Source: Halomonas sp. THAF5a (lineage in GTDB: Bacteria; Pseudomonadota; Gammaproteobacteria; Pseudomonadales; Halomonadaceae). From it: a stretch of 64,000 nucleotides of DNA. Shown here in pieces: positions 36,276 to 45,544 of this stretch. The stretch spans positions 2,232,001 through 2,296,000 of the forward strand of contig NZ_CP045417.1 in NCBI RefSeq assembly GCF_009363755.1. The letters are read 5' to 3'. How positions within the stretch are numbered: the first letter of the stretch is position 1; the number at the start of each line of letters is the position of its first letter. The notes below the pieces were generated by a model, which saw nothing but the letters and a program-made list of their open reading frames with translations, searched no databases and had not been told where the DNA came from. The translations under genes were made by a program, and so were the position numbers.

Positions 36276-38771
36276 CTAGGGCGCGACCCAGCGGCCCTCG
36301 CGGCGCGCGAGCACCTCGCCGCTCTCGTCGTCCAGGGCGAAGAGGTGCAGCCAGCCGTTGCCCACCAGGGACTGCAGCACCTCGTGACGGGCGATGATCG
36401 CGTCGATCGCCGCCGGGGGCGCCGCCAGGTAGGCGCTCAGGCGCAGGGGCTCGTGGCGCCACTGCTCACCGTCATGCAGCGACTGCATCGGCAGGCCGAT
36501 GCGCAGGTCGCCGCCGTTGCCCTCGAAGACCCCGATATGCCCACCGACCACGTTGTGCAGCACCTTGTTGCCGCTGCCGAACTTGCGGTTGTCGGTGACG
36601 GAGGCGTTGTACTGCATGTTGATCCAGTGGGCGACGACCATCGGCGCGGTCATGATCAGCTCGAGGCGCGAGGCGTCGGGATCGGTGCGCCAGTCGTAGT
36701 CGTGCAGGAAGCTGCGCCCGGCGAGGTCGAGGGGCGCGGTGAGCCGACGCGGCGCGGCGATGAAGCTGGCGTTGTTGGCCAGGCCCCACTCCGGGCGGGT
36801 CTGGGACCAGTCGGCGCCGCGGCGCTCGAGGACCTTCTCGAGCTCGGGCGCATTGGCGGTGAGGCCGAGCCGCGGGGCCCGTTCGCGACGAGCCTGGTCG
36901 CCGGCCCGATCGAGCCAGGCACGCTGCTCCTCGCTCAGCGCGAAGGCATCCTCCACCCCCTCCGGCAATTCGATGCGGTCGGTGATGGTATGGTGCAGCG
37001 CCGGCACGAAGCGGGTCGCCCCGGGGATCACGAGGCCCTCCTCGGCCAGCGCCTCGCGCAGCGCGGGGTCGTTGAGCAGCCGCGCCAGGGCGCGCACCGA
37101 GACCTCGCCGGACTGGCCGCCGCAGGCGCCGCACTCGAGCCCCGCGGCGTGGGGATTGTTGCTGCTGTGGCTGCCGTGGCCCACCAGCAGCACCCGCGGC
37201 GCGAGGTGCTCGGTGAGGCCCATGGCGCCGAGCACGGTGCGGGCGAGCGCCGCCTTGTCGGCCAGGCTCAGCGCCTCGCCGCTGTCGCACCAGTGCCAGC
37301 TCAGCGTGTCCATGGCGAGCGGCACGCGCTCGGCCTTCGGCGCCAGCGAGCGTCGCAGCAGCTTGCCGGCATAGAGCAGGCCGCCCGCCTCCACGGCGGT
37401 GAAGCTCGCACTCGCCGCGCGGCTCCACTCCTGCAGGCGAGCCTGCCAGTTGAGCCGTTTCGCCGAGCGCGCCTCGCCCTCGCCCGAGCCGCTCCTGAGG
37501 GTCACCTTGGGCGCCAGCAGGCCCGGCAGGTGCGGCTGGGCCAGGGCGGCGCCGTCCTGCCGGTGCTCCAGGGGCAGGCCGAAGAAGCCGGCGAAGCCCA
37601 GGGTCTGGATCGACGGGCTCTGGCGCTCCAGCGCCCGACGCAGGGGCTCGGAGCGCACGTCGATGCAGAACACCGCCTGCAGCTGCACCGCCTCGCTCGC
37701 CGGGGCCGTCGCGCGCGCCGCCTCGCCGAGGGCCGTGTTCAGCGGCTGCTGATAGGCGAGCTCGCTGGCCAGCTGCCACACCCAGAGGGGCTGCTGGGCA
37801 CGCAGGTGGCGCTCGACCCGCGCCGGCAGCTCCACGAGCTCGGCGTGCCAAAGCCGGGTCAGGCGCTCGGCCTGGTCGGGCTGCTCCGCGCGCACATAGC
37901 GCCATAGCACCAGTTCCCAGGCCAGGCGGATCGCCAGCAGGCTGCGCATCTCCGACGCCGGGGCCTCGTGCTCGCCCTCCCCCTCGGGCGCCGCCATCGC
38001 CCGCTGCCACTCCTGGTAGGCGACCCAGGCGGCCCAGCCGTTGATGTCGAGCAGCAGCGCCTGGGCGTAGTGCTCGAGCCGCTCGGCGTCGACCGACAGC
38101 TCGGCGACGGCCGCCTCGAAGAGGCCGTCCTCGGTCTCCGGCAGGGTCGCGAAGTAGCGCCGCAGGCGCCGCTCGCCCATCAGGATCGCGATGCCGCGGT
38201 CCTTGAGGGTGATCTCCCGCCAGTGCTGGTAGAGCCGCTTGCCGCTCGGGGCGTTCAGGCGCTCGGCGTTGAGCGGTCCGTCCTCCTGGTAGTAGGCGGC
38301 GCAGAACTGGCTGATCTGCTGGGTGATCTCGTCGCGCCAGGCCATCTTGTGCTGGCGGTCGCGGCGGGCGTCGATCAGGTCGCTGACGTTATGCCAGTGG
38401 GGCAGCCGGGCGAGCTCCTCGACCACCGCCAGCAGGTTCTTGTAGCCGCCCGAGTAGTCGAGCCGCTCGGCCGCCTCGGTGAGGTGACGATCGGTGATCT
38501 CGCCGCGCTGCCGGGCCCCCAGGTAGTGGCTCGGCGGCATCAGTGAGTGGACGTTGCCGAGCGCCGAGAGTCGCGCCGCCACCCGGGTAGCGTCCTCCCC
38601 GCGCTGGGTCCAGTAGGGGCTCACCGCGATCAGCCGATCCAACGGCCAGGTCGGGGCGATGCGCGCGCAGGCCCGATCCAGTGCCGTTTGCTGAGCCTCG
38701 GTCAGCGCGGCGGGCTCATGCTCGGGGCCGTCGGCCGACCAGGCGGCCTGGGTAGTGTCGAGACGCGTCAT
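36276..38771 (-). CDS. dabA: inorganic carbon transporter subunit DabA
   Basis: This 831-residue cytoplasmic/peripheral protein (UPF0753, beta-carbonic-anhydrase-like) is the catalytic half of the DAB bicarbonate accumulation system. The zinc site fits exactly: Cys369 and Asp371 in FCIDVRSEP, His532 in VGHGSH and Cys547 in LECGACGG. These keep the C-x-D and H-x14-C spacing of characterised DabA proteins. With DabB it is thought to hydrate CO2 to bicarbonate in one direction, driven by cation flux. It overlaps dabB by 4 bp (ATGA), in one operon. Confidence 0.93.
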   Translation of the reverse strand: MTRLDTTQAAWSADGPEHEPAALTEAQQTALDRACARIAPTWPLDRLIAVSPYWTQRGEDATRVAARLSALGNVHSLMPPSHYLGARQRGEITDRHLTEAAERLDYSGGYKNLLAVVEELARLPHWHNVSDLIDARRDRQHKMAWRDEITQQISQFCAAYYQEDGPLNAERLNAPSGKRLYQHWREITLKDRGIAILMGERRLRRYFATLPETEDGLFEAAVAELSVDAERLEHYAQALLLDINGWAAWVAYQEWQRAMAAPEGEGEHEAPASEMRSLLAIRLAWELVLWRYVRAEQPDQAERLTRLWHAELVELPARVERHLRAQQPLWVWQLASELAYQQPLNTALGEAARATAPASEAVQLQAVFCIDVRSEPLRRALERQSPSIQTLGFAGFFGLPLEHRQDGAALAQPHLPGLLAPKVTLRSGSGEGEARSAKRLNWQARLQEWSRAASASFTAVEAGGLLYAGKLLRRSLAPKAERVPLAMDTLSWHWCDSGEALSLADKAALARTVLGAMGLTEHLAPRVLLVGHGSHSSNNPHAAGLECGACGGQSGEVSVRALARLLNDPALREALAEEGLVIPGATRFVPALHHTITDRIELPEGVEDAFALSEEQRAWLDRAGDQARRERAPRLGLTANAPELEKVLERRGADWSQTRPEWGLANNASFIAAPRRLTAPLDLAGRSFLHDYDWRTDPDASRLELIMTAPMVVAHWINMQYNASVTDNRKFGSGNKVLHNVVGGHIGVFEGNGGDLRIGLPMQSLHDGEQWRHEPLRLSAYLAAPPAAIDAIIARHEVLQSLVGNGWLHLFALDDESGEVLARREGRWVAP

Positions 38772-40357
38772 AGGGAACTCCCGCGCAGGGCAGTGTGAAG
38801 CTGCTTGGCCTTGATACGGCCGGGCAGCTCATGGGGCCAGAGCCTCAGGGTGTTACGGGTGACCCACTCGTCCAGGTAGAAGCCGGCGTAGCAGTAGCGA
38901 TTGAGCGTCTGCGACGCGCGGTAGTGCAGGCCGTGTCGCTTGAGCCAGTAGCCCGCGAAGAGCAGCAGGAAGAGCGCGCTCATCCAGAGATCCGCCCAGG
39001 GCGAGATCGTGTGACCGGTCTCGGGCAGCAGGGCGGCGAACAGCGACTTGAGGCCGACGTAGGCGAGCACCACCAGCGCGGCCAGGCCGACAAAGCCGAC
39101 GAGGTCGCCGCTGTTGCGCTCGCTGCCGCGCTCGGCCAGCAGCACCGTGAGCGCCCCCGTCAGCAGCACCCAGGGAGCGTTAGCCGCGAAGGCCGGGGAG
39201 TCGGTGACGCCGCGCACGAGCACCACCAGCCCCGCCACCATCGCGGCACTGATGAGGCCCGCGGAGAGCCACCGCCCCCACGAAGGGCTCAGACCGGGGG
39301 CGCGCCGGCGCAGCAGGTCCTGCTCGACCGCCTCGCCAGAGCCGAGGAAGGCGTAGGCCTTGTAGCAGGAGTGGGCGAGCAGGTGCAGCAGCGCCAGCTC
39401 CACCATCCCCAGGGCGATCTCGACGAGCATCAGGCCCATCTGCGCGCTGGTCGACCAGGCCAGACGCACCTTGATGCTGATGCGAGTCATCATGACCAGC
39501 GCCGCCAGCACGCTGCCGAGGCCGGCGACGACGAGCACCAGCGCCTGGGCGGGCGCCGACTGCAGCAGCAGCGGCGAGAAGAGCAGCAGCAGGTAGCCAC
39601 CGAGGTTGATCACCCCCCCGTGCAGCGTCGCCGAGACCGGCGTGGGCGCCTCGACCACCTGGATCAGCCAGCCGTGCAGCGGCAGCTGGGCGCACTTGAT
39701 CAGCGCCGCCAGGGCGAGCAGGCAGGCCGCCGCCTGTTCGGCGAGGCTCAGGGTGCCGCCCTCCACCGAATGGTCACCGTAGGCACCGACGATGACGCTG
39801 ATCTGCGCGGTGTCGTGGTGCAGGTAGAGCAGCACGAAGGCGGTCAGGGCGCAGAGCTCGGCGGCCCGGGCGAAGAGGAACTTCTTGTGGGCCGCCAGGG
39901 CGGCGCGTGGCCGGTCGGGGTAGAACATCAGCAGCTGGTGCATGCCCATGCTGATGGCGAACCACGCGAGCAGGAAAAGCGCCAGGTGATCGCTCAGCAC
40001 CGCCACGCTGACCGACGCGAACACGGCCTGGACCAGCGCGACGAAGCGGGTCTGGCGCGGCTCGCCCTGCAGGTAGGTGGCGCTGTAGCGCACCACCACG
40101 AAGGCGATGAAGTTGGCGAGCAGCAGCATGATCAGCTGCAGCGGCGCGGTCTGCCAGCCGCCCTCGCCCGCCGGCAACCCGCCTGCCGCCCCCAGCGCCA
40201 GCAGCAGCGTCGAGGCGACCAGGCCGCAGAGGGTGCTGACCTGGGCCGTGCGCCAGGCGCGCTCGCGCGGCTGGCGGGCGCTGGTCGCGGCCCCCAGTGC
40301 CAGCACGATGGGCACCAGGGCCAGTAGCCAGGGGGTCAACGGCTCGATCCAGTTCAT
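38768..40357 (-). CDS. dabB: inorganic carbon transporter membrane subunit DabB (NuoL-like)
   Basis: This 529-residue polytopic protein is related to complex I subunit NuoL and MrpA/D. It has the proton-path helices QLPLHGWLIQVVEAPTPVSATLHGGVINLGGYLL and RISIKVRLAWSTSAQMGLM. Next to dabA it is the membrane partner that couples cation movement to carbon hydration, not a respiratory subunit. ATG at 40357 has GGAG upstream; its stop overlaps dabA. It is divergent from a LysR regulator. Confidence 0.92.
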   Translation of the reverse strand: MNWIEPLTPWLLALVPIVLALGAATSARQPRERAWRTAQVSTLCGLVASTLLLALGAAGGLPAGEGGWQTAPLQLIMLLLANFIAFVVVRYSATYLQGEPRQTRFVALVQAVFASVSVAVLSDHLALFLLAWFAISMGMHQLLMFYPDRPRAALAAHKKFLFARAAELCALTAFVLLYLHHDTAQISVIVGAYGDHSVEGGTLSLAEQAAACLLALAALIKCAQLPLHGWLIQVVEAPTPVSATLHGGVINLGGYLLLLFSPLLLQSAPAQALVLVVAGLGSVLAALVMMTRISIKVRLAWSTSAQMGLMLVEIALGMVELALLHLLAHSCYKAYAFLGSGEAVEQDLLRRRAPGLSPSWGRWLSAGLISAAMVAGLVVLVRGVTDSPAFAANAPWVLLTGALTVLLAERGSERNSGDLVGFVGLAALVVLAYVGLKSLFAALLPETGHTISPWADLWMSALFLLLFAGYWLKRHGLHYRASQTLNRYCYAGFYLDEWVTRNTLRLWPHELPGRIKAKQLHTALRGSSL

Positions 40358-40395
40358 GACATGACTCCGCTCGTTCAGGTGCGAGCAGTATCGGG

Positions 40396-40450
40396 GGAAT
40401 CATGCTTTAATTAAAATATATATAAATTGAATTTACGTTCTATAAAAGAG
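40396..40450. promoter_or_regulatory. AT-rich divergent promoter of dabBA and the LysR gene
   Basis: Between the divergent starts at 40357 and 40457 lies a sharply AT-rich island with TTTAATTAAA, TATATATAAATT and TATAAA stretches, in otherwise very GC-rich DNA. It most likely holds both promoters and the LysR binding site. I cannot fix single -35/-10 pairs. Confidence 0.5.
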
Positions 40451-40456
40451 AACGAT

Positions 40457-41356
40457 ATGAGCCGACTGAACTATCATCACCTCTACTACTTCTGGCGGGT
40501 GGCCGCCGAGGGCAAGCTGACGCGGGTCGCCGAGTCGCTCCACCTCTCGCAGAGCGCGCTCTCGGCACAGATCCGCAAGCTGGAGGAGCGGATGGGCAAG
40601 CCGCTCTTCGAGCGGCGCAATCGCACCCTGGTGCTGACCGAGGCGGGCCGGCAGGTGTTCAACTATGCCGAGGTGATCTTCACCAAGGGGGAGGAGCTGG
40701 AGTCGCTGATCAGCCGCGGCATCGAGCCCGAGTACCAGCACATTCGCATCGGCACCCTCTCCAGCATGTCACGCAACTTCATCGAGGGCTTCGTCGCCCC
40801 GCTGCTGCAGGACGAGGGGCACAAGGTGCGCTTCAGCCTCTATGCCCGGGGCATGGCCGACCTGCTCGACGGCCTGGCCCGTCACGAGTTCGACCTGGTG
40901 CTGGCCAACACCCAGCTGCCGCCCTCGGGCTCGCCCCAGGCCGCCTGGCAGAGCCAGCTGCTGGCCCGCCAGCCGCTCTCCATCATCGGCCCGCCCGACG
41001 CCAACCCCTACACGCCCTTCCCCGAGGGGTACGAGGGGCTGGGCTGGGTGCTGCCCGGCGAGCACCACGAGCTGCGCCGCGCCTTCGACGGCCTGTGCAG
41101 CCTGCACCAGTTCCAGCCGGAGATCCTGGCCGAGGCCGACGACATGGCCATGCTGCGCCTGCTGGCGCGTGACAGCGGGGCGCTGAGCGTGCTGCCGGAG
41201 GTGGTGGTGAAGGACGAGCTGCGCCAGGGGCGACTGACCTCCTTCGAGCGCCTGCCCAACGTCTTCGAAAACTTCTACGCCATCACCCTGCCCCGGGAGT
41301 TCATGCCGGCCGTGATCTCGGAACTCCTGGCCCGCCCGCTGCGGGAGCTGACCTGA
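40457..41356 (+). CDS. NhaR-like LysR-family regulator
   Basis: This 299-residue LysR protein starts LNYHHLYYFWRVAAEGKLTRVAESLHLSQSALSAQI, which matches the NhaR subgroup of LysR regulators. The effector domain is complete and length is normal. NhaR itself controls Na+/H+ antiporters; the position divergent to dabBA suggests control of carbon accumulation here, possibly tied to cation or pH status. ATG at 40457 has AGAGAACG upstream. A strong hairpin terminates it at 41388-41417. Confidence 0.88.
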   Translation: MSRLNYHHLYYFWRVAAEGKLTRVAESLHLSQSALSAQIRKLEERMGKPLFERRNRTLVLTEAGRQVFNYAEVIFTKGEELESLISRGIEPEYQHIRIGTLSSMSRNFIEGFVAPLLQDEGHKVRFSLYARGMADLLDGLARHEFDLVLANTQLPPSGSPQAAWQSQLLARQPLSIIGPPDANPYTPFPEGYEGLGWVLPGEHHELRRAFDGLCSLHQFQPEILAEADDMAMLRLLARDSGALSVLPEVVVKDELRQGRLTSFERLPNVFENFYAITLPREFMPAVISELLARPLRELT

Positions 41357-41387
41357 TCCGGGGGCCCGGCCGCAACCGCCACGCAAA

Positions 41388-41417
41388 GCCCCCGAGCCGA
41401 AGGATCGGCTCGGGGGC
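41388..41417. terminator. bidirectional terminator hairpin
   Basis: A perfect 13-bp stem (GCCCCCGAGCCGA, 41388-41400, and TCGGCTCGGGGGC, 41405-41417) encloses the loop AGGA. It separates the convergent LysR and OsmC-YcaO genes and could end transcription from both sides. Short A and T tracts flank it weakly. Confidence 0.7.
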
Positions 41418-41449
41418 ACTCTCGTCGCGGCAGGCGAGGCGCGAGGGAC

Positions 41450-43648
41450 CTAGCGCAGGCCCGCCCGGGCCGCGCGATGCGCGTGCAGCTTCTTGTAGCT
41501 CTCGATCAGCCGCTGGTGCTTCTCGAGGCCCGCAAGCCCCATGCCGACCGGCTCCAGGCCGTGGAAGCGCACGCTGCCCTCCACCGAACCGACCACGGCG
41601 TCCATGGTCGCCTCGCCGAACATGCGCCGGAAATTGTGGAGGTAGTCGTCGAGCTCGAGCTCGTCGTCGAGGGTGATCTCCAGCACCGCGTGCATGGCCT
41701 GGTAGAAGAGCCCGCGCTCGACGGTGTTGTCGTTGAACTGCTGGAACATCTCGACCCGCTCCAGCGCCTCCTCGTGCTGGCCCAGCGCCAGGTTGATCAG
41801 CAGCTTGAGCTCGAGGATGGTCAGCTGGCCCCAGACGGTGTTCTCGTCGAACTCGATGCCGATCAGGGTGATGATGTCCTCGTGGTCATCGATCTGGCTC
41901 TCTTCCAGGCGCTCCAGCAGGCCGGCGAGGCGCGCGTCGTCCAGGGCATGGAGGTTGAGGATGTCCTCGCGGAACAGCAGCGCCTTGTTGGTGTTGTCCC
42001 AGACCAGGTCCTCCACCGGGTAGACCTCGGAGTAGCCCGGCACCAGGATGCGGCACACCGGCGCGCCCAGGTCCTCGTGCACGGCCTGGTAGGCCTCCAG
42101 GCCCAGCTCCTCGAGGATGCCGAACAGACCGGCGGCCTCCTCGACGTTGCTGCCCGAGAAGTCCCACTCGACGAACTCGACGTCGGCCCTGGCGCTGAAG
42201 AAGCGCCAGGAGACCACGCCGGAGGAGTCGATGAAGTGCTCGACGAAGTTGTTGGGCTCGGCCACCGCGAGGGAGTTGAAGGTGGGCGGCAGGAAGTCGT
42301 TCAAGCCCTCGAAGCTGCGCCCCTGCAACAGCTCCGTGAGGCTGCGCTCCAGCGCCACGTGGAAGCTCGGGTGGGCGCCGAAGGAGGCGAAGACGCCACC
42401 GGTCTTGGGGTTCATCAGCGCCACGCACATCACCGGGAACTGGCCGCCGAGCGACGCGTCCTTGACCAGCACCGGGAAGCCCTGGGCCTCCAGCGCCTCG
42501 ACGCCCTCGAGGATGTCGGGGTACTTCTGCAGCACCGCCATGGGCACGTCCGGCAGGGTGATCTCCTCCTCGATGATCTGCTTCTTCACCGCGCGCTCGA
42601 AGATCTCCGAGAGGCACTGCACCTGGGCCTCGGGGAGCGTGTTGCCGGCGCTCATGCCGTTGCTCAGATAGAGGTTCTCGATCAGGTTCGAGGGGAAGTA
42701 GACCGTCTCGCCGTCGGACTGGCGCACGAAGGGCAGCGAGACGATGCCGCGATCGGTGCGGCCGGAGTTGGTGTCGATCAGGTTCGAACCACGAAGCTCG
42801 CCCTCCGGGTCGTAGATGCCCCGGGTGTAATCGTCGAGGATGCCGGCCGGCAGGGCGTCGTCGGGCCCCGGCTGGAACCACTCCTCGTCGGGGTAGTGGA
42901 CGAAGCGGCTGGCCGCGATCTCCTCGCCGAAGAACTGGTCGTTATAGAAGAAGTTGCAGCTCAGCCGCTCGATGAACTCGCCGAGCGCCGAGCAGAGCGC
43001 GCTCTCCTTGGTGGCGCCCTTGCCGTTGGTGAAGCACATCGGCGAGGCGGCGTCGCGGATGTGCAGCGACCAGACGTGGGGCACGATGTTGCGCCAGGAG
43101 GCGATCTCGATCTTCATGCCGAGATCGGCGAGCAGGCCCGAGAGGTTGGCGATGGTCTGCTCCAGCGGCAGGTCCTTGCCCTCGATCCAGGTGCCCTCGC
43201 CGCTCGCCTCGCCGGTGGCCTTGCCCGTCAGCAGCGCCTGGGCGTCCTCGTCGATGTTCTCCACCACCTCGATCTGGAACTCGGGGCCGGTCTGCACCAC
43301 CTTCTTGACCGTGCAGCGGTCGATGGAGCGCAGGATACCCTGGCGATCCTTGTCGGAGATGTCCTCGGGCAGCTCCACCTGGATCTTGAAGATCTGCTGG
43401 TAGCGGTTCTCGGGGTCGACGATGTTGTTCTGCGACAGCCGGATGTTCTCGGTGGGGATGTCCCGGGCGTTGCAGTAGACCTTGACGAAGTAGGCCGCGC
43501 ACATCGCCGAGGAGGCCAGGAAGTAGTCGAAGGGCCCCGGTGCCGAGCCGTCGCCCTTGTAGCGGATGGGCTGGTCGGAGATGACCGTGAAGTCGTCGAA
43601 CTTGGCCTCCAGGCGGAGGTTGTCGAGATAGTTGACCTTGATTTCCAT
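41450..43648 (-). CDS. OsmC domain fused to a YcaO domain
   Basis: This 732-residue protein has an N-terminal OsmC-like domain (residues 1-150) with FDYFLASSAMCAAYFVKVYC, where the cysteines Cys47-like and Cys-terminal are in the OsmC position. It is followed by a full YcaO ATPase domain (GKGATKESALCSALGEFIERLSC; SNGMSAGNTLPEAQVQCLSEIFERA) and a C-terminal region. YcaO proteins activate amide carbonyls with ATP; the E. coli homologue assists RimO-dependent methylthiolation of ribosomal protein S12. No azoline-peptide or TfuA gene is next to it. ATG at 43648 matches the OsmC start. Substrate unknown. Confidence 0.9.
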   Translation of the reverse strand: MEIKVNYLDNLRLEAKFDDFTVISDQPIRYKGDGSAPGPFDYFLASSAMCAAYFVKVYCNARDIPTENIRLSQNNIVDPENRYQQIFKIQVELPEDISDKDRQGILRSIDRCTVKKVVQTGPEFQIEVVENIDEDAQALLTGKATGEASGEGTWIEGKDLPLEQTIANLSGLLADLGMKIEIASWRNIVPHVWSLHIRDAASPMCFTNGKGATKESALCSALGEFIERLSCNFFYNDQFFGEEIAASRFVHYPDEEWFQPGPDDALPAGILDDYTRGIYDPEGELRGSNLIDTNSGRTDRGIVSLPFVRQSDGETVYFPSNLIENLYLSNGMSAGNTLPEAQVQCLSEIFERAVKKQIIEEEITLPDVPMAVLQKYPDILEGVEALEAQGFPVLVKDASLGGQFPVMCVALMNPKTGGVFASFGAHPSFHVALERSLTELLQGRSFEGLNDFLPPTFNSLAVAEPNNFVEHFIDSSGVVSWRFFSARADVEFVEWDFSGSNVEEAAGLFGILEELGLEAYQAVHEDLGAPVCRILVPGYSEVYPVEDLVWDNTNKALLFREDILNLHALDDARLAGLLERLEESQIDDHEDIITLIGIEFDENTVWGQLTILELKLLINLALGQHEEALERVEMFQQFNDNTVERGLFYQAMHAVLEITLDDELELDDYLHNFRRMFGEATMDAVVGSVEGSVRFHGLEPVGMGLAGLEKHQRLIESYKKLHAHRAARAGLR

Positions 43649-43800
43649 GGACGAAACACCGGGGTTGGAGATGGGGCGTAAGCGCAACCGACCATTATCC
43701 AGCTTTATCCGCCTCTCGTCTCGACCCGGGCGAAAATCTCCCGGCACGCTTGTCGAGGCTATCCTTTAGTCTGAGGGCGTTTCTGTGGTAGAGTGCGAGC

Positions 43801-43853
43801 GCTCTAGTCGGCGTTGTGTCTCGAAGACGCCGAAAATCCTTCCCAACTAGAGC
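43801..43853 (+). promoter_or_regulatory. structured 5' leader of the BCCT gene
   Basis: GCTCTAGT (43801-43808) pairs with ACTAGAGC (43846-43853), and inside it CGGCGT (43809-43814) pairs with ACGCCG (43827-43832). The two helices stack on the 5' side, with a 13-nt bulge on the 3' side. The outer 3' arm contains the only purine-rich ribosome-site candidate (AGAG) before ATG 43864, so folding would mask it. Confidence 0.5.
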
Positions 43854-43863
43854 ATCACCCCCC

Positions 43864-45459
43864 ATGCCCCAGAATGATCAAACCGCCGCCTCGACTCGGA
43901 CGGGTCTCTCGTCGCGGCTCGGCGATCCTCTCGTGCTGCTGCTCACCATCGGCTTCATCATCGCCTTCGTCGGTCTCTCGCTGTACGACATCCAAGGCGT
44001 GGCCGACGGCATCGCCAGTGGCTTCGCCTGGACCGCCGCCACATTGGGCACCTATTTCCAGCTGCTGCTGCTGCTGACCTTCCTGGTCGGCCTCGGCGTG
44101 GCCATCTCCCCCGCCGGCCAGGCCCGAGTGGGCAACCTCGATTCGCCGCAGATCAGCACCTTCAAGTGGCTGTCGATGATCATGTGCACCCTGCTGGCCG
44201 GCGGCGGCGTCTTCTTCGCCGCCGGCGAGCCGGTGTACCACTTCGTGGTCACTCCGCCCGCCTTCGACACCAAAGCCGGGACCCCGGAAGCGGTCGCCGG
44301 CGCCCTCGCCCAGTCCTTCATGCACTGGGGTTTCCTGGCCTGGGCCGTGCTCGGCACCCTCACCGCCGTGGTGCTGGCGCATGCCCACTACGTGAAGGGC
44401 CAGCCGCTGCAGCCGCGCACCCTGCTCTACCCGGTGCTCGGCGAGCGGGTCATGAAGGGCTGGTTCGGCAGCATCGTCGACGCCTGCTGCGTGATCGCCG
44501 TGGTCGCCGGCACCGTCGGCCCCATCGGCTTTCTGGCCACCCAGGTCAGCTTCGGCCTGCATGAGCTGTTCGGCGCCTCCGAGGGCTACGGTACCCAGCT
44601 GATGATCCTGGTCGCGCTGGCCGTGGTCTACGTCACCTCGGCGATGACCGGTATCCACAAGGGCATCCAGATCCTCAGCCGCTTCAACGTCTTCCTGGCC
44701 CTGGGCATCGCCGCGGTGATCTTCGTCTTCGGCCCGACCCTGTTCCTCACCAACGCCTTCACCCAGGGCTTCGGCGAGTACATCACCTCGTTCTTCGCGA
44801 TGGCGACCATGACCTCCGAGACCGCGCCCGCCTGGTGGATGAAGTGGTGGACGGTCTTCTTCTTCGCCTGGTTCATCGGCTACGGCCCGCTGATGGCGAT
44901 CTTCGTGGCACGCATCTCGCGCGGCCGCTCGATCCGCCAGATGATCCTCGCCGTGGCCGTGATGGCGCCGATCGCCACCGCCATGTGGTTCACCCTGCTC
45001 GGCGGCTCGGGCATCCACTACCAGCTGACCGGCGTGATCGACCTCACCGAGGCGCTGAACAACTTCCAGTTCGACGTGGCGACCCTCACCGTGGCCCAGG
45101 CGCTGCCCGGCGGCGGTCTGATGGCGATGGCGATCCTGGTGCTGACCAGCATCTTCGTCGCCACCACCGGCGACTCCATGAGCTACGCCATCGCCGTGGT
45201 CTGCACCGGCCACGACGCCCCGAACCGCCTGGTGCGTGCGTTCTGGGGTATCGCCATGGCCATCATGGCGGGCATCCTGCTCTACATGGGATCCGGCCAG
45301 ATCAGCGCCCTGCAGCAGTTCATCGTGATCACCGCGATCCCGGTGTCGCTGGTGCTGCTGCCCTCGCTCTGGACCGGCCCGAAGGCCGCCTACGCCATGG
45401 CCCGCGAGCAGGGCCTGGTGGCCGAGCGCAGCGCCGAGGCAAGCGCCGCCAAGCGCTGA
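43864..45459 (+). CDS. BCCT-family compatible-solute transporter
   Basis: This 531-residue protein has about twelve helices and belongs to the betaine/choline/carnitine transporters. The signature region WWMKWWTVFFFAWFIGYGPLMAIFVARISRGRSIRQ (quoted in part: WTVFFFAWFIGYGP) lies in the middle, and GEPVYHF and FMHWGF are typical. Such carriers use Na+ or H+ to take up osmoprotectants such as betaine or choline. Neither choline dehydrogenase genes nor betI are nearby. ATG at 43864 matches the family start; its ribosome site lies within the leader hairpin. A terminator follows at 45506-45544. Confidence 0.9.
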   Translation: MPQNDQTAASTRTGLSSRLGDPLVLLLTIGFIIAFVGLSLYDIQGVADGIASGFAWTAATLGTYFQLLLLLTFLVGLGVAISPAGQARVGNLDSPQISTFKWLSMIMCTLLAGGGVFFAAGEPVYHFVVTPPAFDTKAGTPEAVAGALAQSFMHWGFLAWAVLGTLTAVVLAHAHYVKGQPLQPRTLLYPVLGERVMKGWFGSIVDACCVIAVVAGTVGPIGFLATQVSFGLHELFGASEGYGTQLMILVALAVVYVTSAMTGIHKGIQILSRFNVFLALGIAAVIFVFGPTLFLTNAFTQGFGEYITSFFAMATMTSETAPAWWMKWWTVFFFAWFIGYGPLMAIFVARISRGRSIRQMILAVAVMAPIATAMWFTLLGGSGIHYQLTGVIDLTEALNNFQFDVATLTVAQALPGGGLMAMAILVLTSIFVATTGDSMSYAIAVVCTGHDAPNRLVRAFWGIAMAIMAGILLYMGSGQISALQQFIVITAIPVSLVLLPSLWTGPKAAYAMAREQGLVAERSAEASAAKR

Positions 45460-45505
45460 GGCGCGACCTCGCCCGCGGCCGAACCGGCCAGGACGAGCGC
45501 CCCCT

Positions 45506-45544
45506 GAAGAGGCCTAGAGTCAGCGATGACTCGGGGCCTCTTTC
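45506..45544 (+). terminator. Rho-independent terminator after the BCCT gene
   Basis: GAAGAGGCC and GGCCTCTTTC form the outer stem, with GAGTC/GACTC as an inner stem around a small loop. A T-rich stretch ends the 3' arm. It lies 46 bp after the stop codon. Confidence 0.75.
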
